A stretch of DNA of 64,000 bases from CALUVN01 sp944323595. GTDB lineage: Bacteria; Cyanobacteriota; Vampirovibrionia; Gastranaerophilales; Gastranaerophilaceae. Of the stretch, positions 16,714-23,613 are shown piece by piece. The notes beneath the pieces were generated by a model that was not told where the DNA came from, made no database searches, and saw nothing but the letters and a program-made list of their open reading frames with translations. Position 1 is the stretch's first letter, and the number at the start of each line of letters is the position of its first letter. The stretch lies in contig OZ006972.1 of the NCBI GenBank assembly GCA_963931255.1, positions 1,302,001 to 1,366,000 on the forward strand, read 5' to 3'. The position numbers and the translations under genes are program-made.

Positions 16714-17301
16714 TTATTTCTGTGTTCTCAAGTACTTGTTAACAGTTGAATATGAAACTCCAACTTCTTGGGCAATTTGCATTCTGTCCATACCCTGTTG
16801 TAATTTTTCCAGTATTTTATTCATTAAAGATGCTTTTTTACGTTCTTTATTGCTCAGTTTGTATTTCTGCCGGTTCGCCTTTATTGTGTTGATATTAATA
16901 TTCAGCTGCTCGGCTATTTCTTTATTTGTAAGGTCACTTTGTAACAAAGTGAGCAGCTCCTGTTTTTGTAATGTTTTTGGGGTCGCGGAAAATTGCTCTT
17001 TATACCATTTTACTATTGCATATTTACTTAGCCCTGTTATTCTAATCATCTGAGCAAGTGTCATTTTTTGATTGGCAATGTTGTTCATAATATTGCCGAC
17101 ATTTTCTCCATTTCTTGTTTGGGGCTTTTTTATATTAAAATTTCTCATTAAATTATAAACAGTTCCATCGCTGACATCAAGCAAGACGGCAATTTCTTTG
17201 ACGGTCTTACCTTCTTTAAGATATTTTTCCAGTTTGGATATAGAAACTTGTTTATAGCCTGTAAATGATTGTGTATTGAAATTATAATATGTGCTAATCA
17301 T
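16714..17301 (-). CDS. Protein made of four helix-turn-helix repeats
   Basis: The 195-residue protein has four predicted HTH units: about 21-55 (GKTVKEIAVLLDVSDGTVYN), 75-104 (MTLAQMIRITGLSKYAIVKW), 116-149 (LTNKEIAEQLNININTIKAN) and 160-195 (MDRMQIAQEVGVSYSTVNKY). Each resembles the resolvase/Hin C-terminal DNA-binding domain, but there is no catalytic domain. The N-terminus reads FNTQSFTGYKQ. It may be a DNA-binding architectural or regulatory protein with a long composite target. No Shine-Dalgarno is evident. Confidence 0.7.
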   Translation of the reverse strand: MISTYYNFNTQSFTGYKQVSISKLEKYLKEGKTVKEIAVLLDVSDGTVYNLMRNFNIKKPQTRNGENVGNIMNNIANQKMTLAQMIRITGLSKYAIVKWYKEQFSATPKTLQKQELLTLLQSDLTNKEIAEQLNININTIKANRQKYKLSNKERKKASLMNKILEKLQQGMDRMQIAQEVGVSYSTVNKYLRTQK

Positions 17302-17367
17302 ATTTTTTTTAAATCTGCTGAAAAAATTTTTTTGCTAATTTGTTAATTGAAAGTATTATAAAAATTA

Positions 17368-17943
17368 TCAGACAATTACATCATCAACAGCAAGATGAAT
17401 TGTCGGGAAAATTTTTTCCAGAACGGTTTTAGACGCTTCTTTATTAACAAATGAATCCAGATATTGGCTTGCGACCAGCCATTCATCTTTCCGGCTTGAA
17501 TACAGGACATTTACCGGTTCATAAATTTTCCCGCCCCGTAAAATTGTTGTCGGAATATGTTTAGATTGCAGAAAGTTTGTAAAATTATCAAACAGGTTAA
17601 TGCTGCGATTGTCATCAGTGAAAATTTTGCCGCCAAGCACAAGTGCACTTAAATCTTTGTTCTCAAAATTTATCTTTTTTAAAAGGAAATTTTTGATTTT
17701 TAAAAAATTGGAATTTTCACTACTTGTAGGACAAATATGCATCATAAAAACATCACGTCCATCAGTAATTCCGCACATTGTACAGTCAAGAACATCAGTA
17801 GTATATGCGCTTGCTGCTTTTTTTGACTCTTTGCAGGTCCACGGGTAATCTACAAAATTCTTTTTGGTGATTAATCGGGCTGCGGCGTTAAATTGAGAGG
17901 TCGTCACCGGTTTTATATATGATGTGAATGATATTTTATCCAT
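17368..17943 (-). CDS. Unknown protein resembling the CheD deamidase fold
   Basis: The 191-residue product reads DCTMCGITDGRDVFMMHICP (53-72), then NFLKIKNFLLKKI, ALVLGGK (100-106) and FTNFLQSKHIPTTILRGGK. The order Cys...His, paired helix, (L/F)-GG, helix, I-P-x-x-x-x-x-x-GG matches chemoreceptor deamidase CheD. Cys54 or Cys57 with His69 could be the active pair. No chemotaxis genes are nearby, so a host-directed or cell-envelope role is equally possible. The N-terminus MDKISFTSYIKPV recalls the neighbour's SFTGYK. Confidence 0.5.
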   Translation of the reverse strand: MDKISFTSYIKPVTTSQFNAAARLITKKNFVDYPWTCKESKKAASAYTTDVLDCTMCGITDGRDVFMMHICPTSSENSNFLKIKNFLLKKINFENKDLSALVLGGKIFTDDNRSINLFDNFTNFLQSKHIPTTILRGGKIYEPVNVLYSSRKDEWLVASQYLDSFVNKEASKTVLEKIFPTIHLAVDDVIV

Positions 17944-17988
17944 ATTTTTACTTCTATATCTGTTAGTAAAACATTAAAAAGAAAATTT

Positions 17989-18017
17989 TTGCGCGCAGTT
18001 TGATTTTGTTATAAAAT
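17989..18017 (+). promoter_or_regulatory. Promoter of tRNA-Gly
   Basis: TTGCGC (17989-17994) and TAAAAT (18012-18017) are 17 bases apart, 18 bases before the tRNA. Confidence 0.55.
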
Positions 18018-18035
18018 AAAAGAAAAACATGTTAA

Positions 18036-18110
18036 GCGGATGTAATTCAGTGGTAGAATGCAACCTTCCCAAGGTTGACGTCGCGGGTTCGAGTCCCGTC
18101 GTCCGCTCCA
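18036..18110 (+). tRNA. tRNA-Gly (anticodon CCC)
   Basis: GCGGATG (18036-18042) pairs with CGTCCGC (18100-18106) with one wobble. The anticodon loop TTCCCAA reads CCC, the T arm is GCGGG-TTCGAGT-CCCGT, the discriminator is T as expected for glycine, and CCA is encoded. Confidence 0.96.
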
Positions 18111-18145
18111 AAAAGGGCAGAAGACAATAACTTCTGTCCTTTTTA
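18111..18145 (+). terminator. Intrinsic terminator after tRNA-Gly
   Basis: AAAAGGGCAGAAG pairs with CTTCTGTCCTTTT across a short loop and is followed by T residues. Confidence 0.88.
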
Positions 18146-18150
18146 GAATT

Positions 18151-18246
18151 TTGTTGGACTAAAAGCCCAACAAACATAAACATCTGCGCGTTGCGCTAAT
18201 GAAGTTATGTTTCTGTTAGCCTGTAGGTTGGGGTTTCTACCCAAAC
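18151..18246. repeat. Two dispersed palindromes after tRNA-Gly
   Basis: TTGTTGG...CCAACAA lies near 18152-18175 and TGTAGGTTGGGGTTTCTACC at 18222-18241 (arm continuing to 18246). The second is nearly identical to the palindrome at 15313-15338 and related to that at 12787-12813. Confidence 0.7.
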
Positions 18247-18256
18247 AAAAATTTTG

Positions 18257-19138
18257 TCAGTTAATAGTAAAATGTTCATAAACGATTTTTGAAATTCCGC
18301 TTATTATTTCGGCATTCTCTTTATCTGTCAGTTTTGAATTTTTAATCATTACCACAATATAATAGATTTCCCCATCGGGCAAAAGTACATATCCTGCATC
18401 ATTATCTGCAATTTTAATCCCATTTGAGTACCTTGAGCCGGAACCTGTTTTGTGACATAGGATTATATTTGCAGGCAAGCCTGCCTTAAGTTTATCTTTG
18501 CCTGTTGTTGTCTGTTCAAGAATTTTGTGTAAAAAGTTTAGAGATTTTTCTGATAATAAATTTTCTTCGTTAACGTACTTCATGAATTTTATGATATCTT
18601 CGGGGTATGCCTTATTTAAGTATTGTTTGCTAGGAGTGGGGTTCATCTCTTTTTCGTTCACGGAGATTTCAATATCTTCAAATCCTAAAGAATGGATAAA
18701 TTCAGACAATTCGTCTATTCCTCCGCTGTATTCAATTAAAATATCACATGCATTGTTATCACTTTTGCTAATCATATACATTAATAATTCTGCGATACTT
18801 ATTTCAAAAGGGCAATGAGAATATTTTTTCAGCATAGGACTATACAAGCTTTTATCAATCATTTCCGCAGTGATTGTAATTTTTTTATCCTGAGAAATCT
18901 GTTTTTGTTCCAATCCGGTTAAAACTTTCACCGCCACGAAATATTTGAAAACGCTTAAAAGCGGATATTTTTCATGGTTATTAGACCAAATCTTATCATT
19001 TTTAATGATTGCAACTCCGGCATTAGTATTTTTTTCGGTTAAGAATTTTTTAAGCTTAAGTAGGAGACTATTATTATAAATAAAAATACACGCAACAAAA
19101 AATAAAATAGTAATAATAAATATTTTAATTTTTAACAT
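18257..19138 (-). CDS. Class A beta-lactamase, A2-like
   Basis: The 293-residue enzyme has all class A catalytic motifs: SVFK (Ser62, Lys65), SDN (126-128), EKEMN (Glu162-Asn166, the Glu166/Asn170 pair of standard numbering) and KTG (230-232). The contexts NNACDILIEYSGG, TTTGKDKLKAGLPA and CHKTGSGSR are those of the CfxA/CblA/PER branch, which often act on cephalosporins; spectrum here is unknown. An N-terminal hydrophobic segment ends in VAC, so it may be membrane- or lipid-anchored. It begins 12 bases after the SmtB-type regulator gene and is probably cotranscribed with it. Confidence 0.9.
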   Translation of the reverse strand: MLKIKIFIITILFFVACIFIYNNSLLLKLKKFLTEKNTNAGVAIIKNDKIWSNNHEKYPLLSVFKYFVAVKVLTGLEQKQISQDKKITITAEMIDKSLYSPMLKKYSHCPFEISIAELLMYMISKSDNNACDILIEYSGGIDELSEFIHSLGFEDIEISVNEKEMNPTPSKQYLNKAYPEDIIKFMKYVNEENLLSEKSLNFLHKILEQTTTGKDKLKAGLPANIILCHKTGSGSRYSNGIKIADNDAGYVLLPDGEIYYIVVMIKNSKLTDKENAEIISGISKIVYEHFTIN

Positions 19139-19150
19139 AACAACTATCTT

Positions 19151-19480
19151 TTATTCTCTTACGTGTTCAAGTGCCATTTCCAGAACAGTTCTTACGTGGT
19201 GGTCACTGAGTGAGTAAAAAACATTTTTCCCGCGCTTTTCTGCCTTAACCAGTTTTGCGCTGCGTAAAATTTTTAATTGATGCGATACTGCTGATTTTGT
19301 CATATTCAATAGACATGCCAGATCGCCTACGCACATTTCACTTTCTTCAAGCGCCCACAATAATTGTATTCTTGTGCTATCGCCCATTAATTTGAAAAAA
19401 TCGGACAAATCGTAAAGAATAGTCGTATTAGGCATTTTAGGTTTTACTTTATTGATAATCTCTATATTTAAGGCTTCCAT
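19151..19480 (-). CDS. ArsR/SmtB-family metal-sensing repressor
   Basis: This winged-helix repressor has FKLMGDSTRIQLLWALEE, the recognition helix TKSAVSHQLKILRSA, and a perfect SmtB/CzrA-type alpha-5 metal site: D-x-H-x(10)-H-x2-E at the C-terminus (D93, H95, H106, E109 from this start). Of the CadC cysteine pair only one is kept (EMCVGD). An in-frame TTG at 19516 would give 121 residues, but that TTG is part of its own -35 box. ATG 19480, at the predicted transcript start, is preferred and would be leaderless. It likely controls itself, the beta-lactamase and the divergent ATPase. Confidence 0.85.
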   Translation of the reverse strand: MEALNIEIINKVKPKMPNTTILYDLSDFFKLMGDSTRIQLLWALEESEMCVGDLACLLNMTKSAVSHQLKILRSAKLVKAEKRGKNVFYSLSDHHVRTVLEMALEHVRE

Positions 19481-19486
19481 GCTCTT

Positions 19487-19516
19487 ATAATAATTGAATA
19501 TGTGTTCAATTGTCAA
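19487..19516 (-). promoter_or_regulatory. Promoter and operator of the repressor gene
   Basis: On the minus strand TTGACA (19516-19511) and TATTAT (19492-19487) are 18 bases apart. Between them lies the 7-2-7 palindrome TTGAACA-CA-TATTCAA (19509-19494), one base off perfect symmetry, in the same place as the operator in the divergent promoter. Confidence 0.7.
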
Positions 19517-19554
19517 ATTATTGTAAATTTTTATTAAAAATAGGGGTTTTAGAC

Positions 19555-19584
19555 TTGACAGTTGAACAGTTGTTCAATTATAAT
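19555..19584 (+). promoter_or_regulatory. Promoter and operator of the Zn/Cd ATPase gene
   Basis: TTGACA (19555-19560) and TATAAT (19579-19584) are perfect boxes 18 bases apart. The spacer holds the perfect palindrome TTGAACA-GT-TGTTCAA (19562-19577), a typical ArsR/SmtB operator placement that would block polymerase. Confidence 0.85.
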
Positions 19585-19615
19585 ATATATAGATAGCCAA
19601 TGAGGAAATATAAAT

Positions 19616-21415
19616 ATGTGCGATTGTCATGAACATCATCACGGAGACCACAAGGAGCATAGCAGTAATAACAATACGTTAATGCGTGCGGCAATAGCGT
19701 TGCTGTTATTTGCCGGCGGGTTCAAGTTTAGGTTGTTATTTTTTATTGCATACCTGATTGCCGGCGGGGATGTATTATTCAAGGCTGCTAAAAATATTAC
19801 TAAAGGACGGGTATTTGATGAAAATTTTTTGATGTCGGCAGCCACGGTCGGCGCTTTAAGTATCAGAGAATATCCAGAAGCCGTAATGGTAATGATTCTG
19901 TATCAGGTTGGGGAATACTTTCAGCATAGAGCTGTTGAAAAGTCCAGAAATTCAATTAGTGAACTTATGGATATAAGACCTGATTATGCAAATTTAAACG
20001 GTCAAAAAGTTTCTCCGCAAGATGTAAAAATCGGAGATATAATAACCGTTAATCCCGGTGAAAAAATTCCTCTTGACGGTGTTATCGTTGAGGGGCACTC
20101 TTCTGTGGATACTTCTGCACTTACAGGAGAATCTGTGCCGCGCTTAGTAAATGCCGGTGATGAGGTTGCAAGCGGCTGTATTAATTTAAACGGTTTGTTG
20201 AAAATTCGGGTTACGAAAGAATTCGGAGAGTCAACGGTTTCTAAAATTTTGGAACTTGTAGAGCACGCATCTTCTAAAAAAGCACGGACTGAAAATTTTA
20301 TAACCAAATTTGCAGGCTATTATACACCGGCTGTGGTGGTATTGGCTGTGGGAATAGCATTGATACCTCCTTTATTTGTTGCCGGCAACTGGCTTGCAAG
20401 GGCATTGACCTTTCTTGTAATTTCTTGCCCATGTGCGCTTGTTATATCAGTTCCGTTGAGTTTCTTCGCCGGAATCGGCAGTGCTTCAAAAAACGGTGTT
20501 CTTATAAAAGGCAGCAACTATTTAGAATTACTTGCCAAACCTGATACAGTTGTTTTTGACAAAACCGGAACATTGACAAAGGGAACTTTTACCGTTAGAG
20601 AAATTCATTCTGAAAACAATGACTTGCTAAAATATGCAGCGTATGCGGAGAGTGCATCTTCACACCCTATAGCCGCTGCAATTCGTGCGGCTTACGGTAA
20701 GGAAATTCCGGAGCAACATGATATTACTGAAATTGCGGGCTATGGTGTCAGAGCTGTTATTGACGGAAAAGAAGTGCTTGCAGGCAGTGCAAGATTAGTT
20801 AATGTTGAACCTGTGGACACAGACGGAACTGTTGTTTATTTATCAATTGACAAAAAGTATGCCGGCTACATTGTAATTGCAGACGTGGTAAAAGAAGATT
20901 CGGCTGCTGCGATAAAAGAATTGAAGTCGTTAAGTATAAAGACCGTAATGCTAACCGGAGATTCTTCCGCCACCGCGCATAAAGTTCAGGAGAAACTTGG
21001 AGTCGGAACAGTTTATGCAGAGCTTTTACCTGAGGATAAAGTAAACAGGCTTGAAGATATTATGGCTAATGCAAATGGCAGTGTAATTTTTGTCGGGGAC
21101 GGCATTAATGACGCACCTGTATTAACCCGTGCCGATGTTGGTATGGCAATGGGCGGACTTGGTTCTGATGCCGCAATAGAGGCTGCCGATGCCGTAATTA
21201 TGGATGACAGCCCCGAAAAAGTCGTTACTTCAATTAAAATTGCAAGAAAAACAATGTGTATAGTTAAACAGAATATAGTATTTGCACTTGGTGTGAAAGC
21301 TATATTTCTGCTGCTCGGAAGCTTTGGAATGATGACAATGTGGGGCGCGGTATTTGCCGATGTTGGTGTTGCTTTACTTGCAGTTTTGAATTCCTTGAGA
21401 ACCCTGAAAAAGTAA
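19616..21415 (+). CDS. P1B-type Zn2+/Cd2+ (Pb2+)-exporting ATPase
   Basis: The 599-residue pump has the CPC membrane motif (271-273), TGE actuator loop (170-172), phosphorylation site Asp315 in DKTGT, and MLTGDS and VGDGINDAPVL of the nucleotide and phosphorylation domains. The N-terminus is a short His-rich tail (CDCHEHHHGDHKEH) instead of a CxxC heavy-metal domain, making it shorter than most ZntA/CadA. The His tail and SmtB-type regulator favour Zn/Cd/Pb export. GAGG precedes the ATG. Confidence 0.93.
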   Translation: MCDCHEHHHGDHKEHSSNNNTLMRAAIALLLFAGGFKFRLLFFIAYLIAGGDVLFKAAKNITKGRVFDENFLMSAATVGALSIREYPEAVMVMILYQVGEYFQHRAVEKSRNSISELMDIRPDYANLNGQKVSPQDVKIGDIITVNPGEKIPLDGVIVEGHSSVDTSALTGESVPRLVNAGDEVASGCINLNGLLKIRVTKEFGESTVSKILELVEHASSKKARTENFITKFAGYYTPAVVVLAVGIALIPPLFVAGNWLARALTFLVISCPCALVISVPLSFFAGIGSASKNGVLIKGSNYLELLAKPDTVVFDKTGTLTKGTFTVREIHSENNDLLKYAAYAESASSHPIAAAIRAAYGKEIPEQHDITEIAGYGVRAVIDGKEVLAGSARLVNVEPVDTDGTVVYLSIDKKYAGYIVIADVVKEDSAAAIKELKSLSIKTVMLTGDSSATAHKVQEKLGVGTVYAELLPEDKVNRLEDIMANANGSVIFVGDGINDAPVLTRADVGMAMGGLGSDAAIEAADAVIMDDSPEKVVTSIKIARKTMCIVKQNIVFALGVKAIFLLLGSFGMMTMWGAVFADVGVALLAVLNSLRTLKK

Positions 21416-21416
21416 T

Positions 21417-21456
21417 AAAAAAGACAGGTCTAATTTTTCAGACCTGTCTTTCAGTT
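21417..21456. terminator. Bidirectional intrinsic terminator
   Basis: AAAGACAGGTCT pairs with AGACCTGTCTTT. It can end both the ATPase gene and the convergent DUF1893-DUF362 gene. Confidence 0.9.
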
Positions 21457-21468
21457 TTTTATTGAGTT

Positions 21469-22821
21469 CTATTTCATTTCTATTAGTTTATATTTGCGGA
21501 CTCCGACGCCTAGAGCCTCTGCAGCTTCTACTGTGTGTATTCCGTGTCTGGATTCAATTCTTTCAATCAGGGATGCTTTTCCTTTATCTTTTGAATTGTA
21601 AACTAAATCCACACAAGCCTGATCAAGGGCAACCGGATCGTCTGATGCAAGAATACCGATATCTGCTATTTCAGGTTCTGCCGGATTATTGTTGCAATCA
21701 CAGTCGACTGACATTCTGCGCATTACGTTTATGAATGTGATATTACCTTTCATATAATCCATAACTGATTTATCAGCGTCTGCCATTGCCTCTAAAAATT
21801 TGTCCTGTTCGCAAGTCCAGATATCTTCTGGTTTACCTGCTCCGTGAATATATGCTTTCCCGTATGAAGATGCAACTCCTATTGAAAGATTTTTTAAAGC
21901 TCCGCCAAAACCGCCCATCTGATGACCTTTAAAGTGTGAAAGCACCAGCATTGAGTTATAATTTTTCAGATGCGAACCTACATAATTCACTTTAATTTGT
22001 TTTCCATTTTTTACGGGAAGTGCCATCTGACCCTCTGAATCCATAATATCTACTTTCGCAATTTTGTCAAAACCATGTTCTTTAATAGCTTCGATGTGTT
22101 TTTCGGTTGTATTTCTTCTTCCCTCATAGGCTGTATTACATTCTACAATGGTGCCTTTTAAATGTTTAACAATCGGCGCAACAAATTCCGGCGGTAAAAA
22201 ATTATGCCCGCCCGGCTCTCCTGAATGTAATTTGACGGCAACATTACCTGTTAAATTTTTTCCGTTTGTTTCGTAAATTTTTATAAGTTCCAGAGGCGTG
22301 ATGTCATCAGTAAAATACACAATAGCCGTCTCAGGATGAAGTTTTTTGTATATCAAGCCGTAAGCCTGTGTCGCATTTTCAGCATTTTTAGTTAATTTTT
22401 CAAACGGACAAATGTCGGTGTTATCTTTATTTTTTATTTCGTTAACAGCTTTTTTATACTCATATTTTATGTTGTTCTTTTTTAATATTTCAATCGCAGG
22501 TTTTGATATAGTATCTGCATAAACATAATCTGCATCTCCGTAAACATACAGGTATGCGGCAGCGCGTCCGACTGTTTTATCAAAAACGAATGTATCATCA
22601 AAGTCATCATGTTCAAGGTATGAAACAAGCGGAGTTAAACCGTGCTCCGTGGACGTTGTCGTTTGTCCGTCTTTATAGATAACAAGTGACACGCTTTCCA
22701 ATTCTTTTATAAGTTTTGTTTTTGTTGCTTTAGACAGAGTATCTTCCCCGCAATAACCCTGTACCGCCGTAAACATAAAGATTAATCCTGCAAGAAGCAT
22801 CAAACCTAAAAATTTTTTCAT
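21469..22821 (-). CDS. Exported DUF1893-DUF362 fusion protein
   Basis: The 450-residue product has a signal peptide (MKKFLGLMLLAGLIFMFTAV). Residues about 30-150 match DUF1893: SLVIYKDGQTTTSTEHGLTP, DKTVGRAAAYLYVYGDADY and the NTDICPFE cysteine box. The remainder matches DUF362, with GEPGGHNFLPPEFV, LSHFKGHQMGGFGGALKNLS, a Cys-containing CDCNN stretch and DPVALDQACVDLVY. Both families lack a firm reaction. The CMKK in-frame upstream extension is rejected because GGGGG lies just before this ATG. It is a lone gene. Confidence 0.85.
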   Translation of the reverse strand: MKKFLGLMLLAGLIFMFTAVQGYCGEDTLSKATKTKLIKELESVSLVIYKDGQTTTSTEHGLTPLVSYLEHDDFDDTFVFDKTVGRAAAYLYVYGDADYVYADTISKPAIEILKKNNIKYEYKKAVNEIKNKDNTDICPFEKLTKNAENATQAYGLIYKKLHPETAIVYFTDDITPLELIKIYETNGKNLTGNVAVKLHSGEPGGHNFLPPEFVAPIVKHLKGTIVECNTAYEGRRNTTEKHIEAIKEHGFDKIAKVDIMDSEGQMALPVKNGKQIKVNYVGSHLKNYNSMLVLSHFKGHQMGGFGGALKNLSIGVASSYGKAYIHGAGKPEDIWTCEQDKFLEAMADADKSVMDYMKGNITFINVMRRMSVDCDCNNNPAEPEIADIGILASDDPVALDQACVDLVYNSKDKGKASLIERIESRHGIHTVEAAEALGVGVRKYKLIEMK

Positions 22822-22885
22822 ACAGCCCCCTTTCTTTCTTAATATATTATAATTATAGCATAATGGTCGCCTCAAGAAATTTAAT

Positions 22886-23485
22886 TTAAAGCTTTTTATC
22901 AATAAACCATTCAATAAGCGGTCTTTTTTCTCCAAATTTAAATTGAAAAGTATCTTCAAAATCCTTGTCTGTGAGATATTCATAGCTTACATTAAATCCG
23001 AGAGGTTCTTCCGGAAACTCGCGATTTTTAACCTTTTCTTCCGAAACTTTATGTGTTTGCAAATCTAAGACATTTGCATAATTCAACCCCTCAAAGCAGC
23101 AGAAGGGGACGCTAATTTTGCCGTCAGTATTCTGTGTCATAAGTCCGAATGCACGGCATATTATTCCCCTGTAAGGATAGGCGGAGCAATTATCATCTAT
23201 TAAAAACGGACAATTGTAACGGAATTCTTTTTTGTTGTTAACAGACTCTCTTAAGCTCAGAATATTTTGAATATTTTTTGATACAGTGTCCTGCGTCTTT
23301 GCATCGGCAGAGTTTAAAAATCCATTCAACAGATAGACCATTTCAATTCTGGATGTAGGAATTTGAGCCATTTTGCAGCATTTGCTGCAGCCCTTTCTGC
23401 ATTGAATATACGGTTTCTGGCTGTTAAAAAATTTTGTCAGTTTACTGTCTATAAAATTCAGATATTTTTGATAGTTTTCAAGCAT
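22886..23485 (-). CDS. YkgJ-family cysteine cluster protein
   Basis: The 199-residue protein has the family's cysteine pattern: CRKGCSKCC (Cys29, 33, 36, 37) and CPFLIDDNCSAYPYRGIICR, then FCC. These residues probably bind zinc or an iron-sulfur cluster. No biochemical role is established for the family. The gene stands 64 bases upstream of the DUF1893-DUF362 start, in the same orientation, with a separate TATAAT-like promoter between them, so cotranscription is uncertain. Confidence 0.85.
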   Translation of the reverse strand: MLENYQKYLNFIDSKLTKFFNSQKPYIQCRKGCSKCCKMAQIPTSRIEMVYLLNGFLNSADAKTQDTVSKNIQNILSLRESVNNKKEFRYNCPFLIDDNCSAYPYRGIICRAFGLMTQNTDGKISVPFCCFEGLNYANVLDLQTHKVSEEKVKNREFPEEPLGFNVSYEYLTDKDFEDTFQFKFGEKRPLIEWFIDKKL

Positions 23486-23525
23486 AGTCCAGAAAAATTT
23501 TATTTCCCGTTCTTATAATAAATAA

Positions 23526-23556
23526 AAATTACCGGTCATACAATAACCGGTAATTT
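23526..23556. terminator. Hairpin upstream of the YkgJ gene
   Basis: AATTACCGGT pairs with ACCGGTAATT. The T-run is weak, so it may be a secondary terminator of the GH57 gene or a structural element. Confidence 0.45.
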
Positions 23557-23571
23557 ATTTATTATAGATAT

Positions 23572-23604
23572 AAAAAAGACCCGTGATTCCAACGGGTCTT
23601 TTTT
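23572..23604 (-). terminator. Intrinsic terminator of the GH57 gene
   Basis: AAAAAAGACCCGT pairs with ACGGGTCTTTTTT immediately past the stop codon. Confidence 0.92.
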
Positions 23605-23613
23605 ATAAAACGC

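Noticed and set aside
19481..19516. TTG start at 19516 for the metal repressor
   Set aside because: This TTG is the first half of the TTGACA -35 box of the gene's own promoter, and the operator follows it, so it would not be transcribed.
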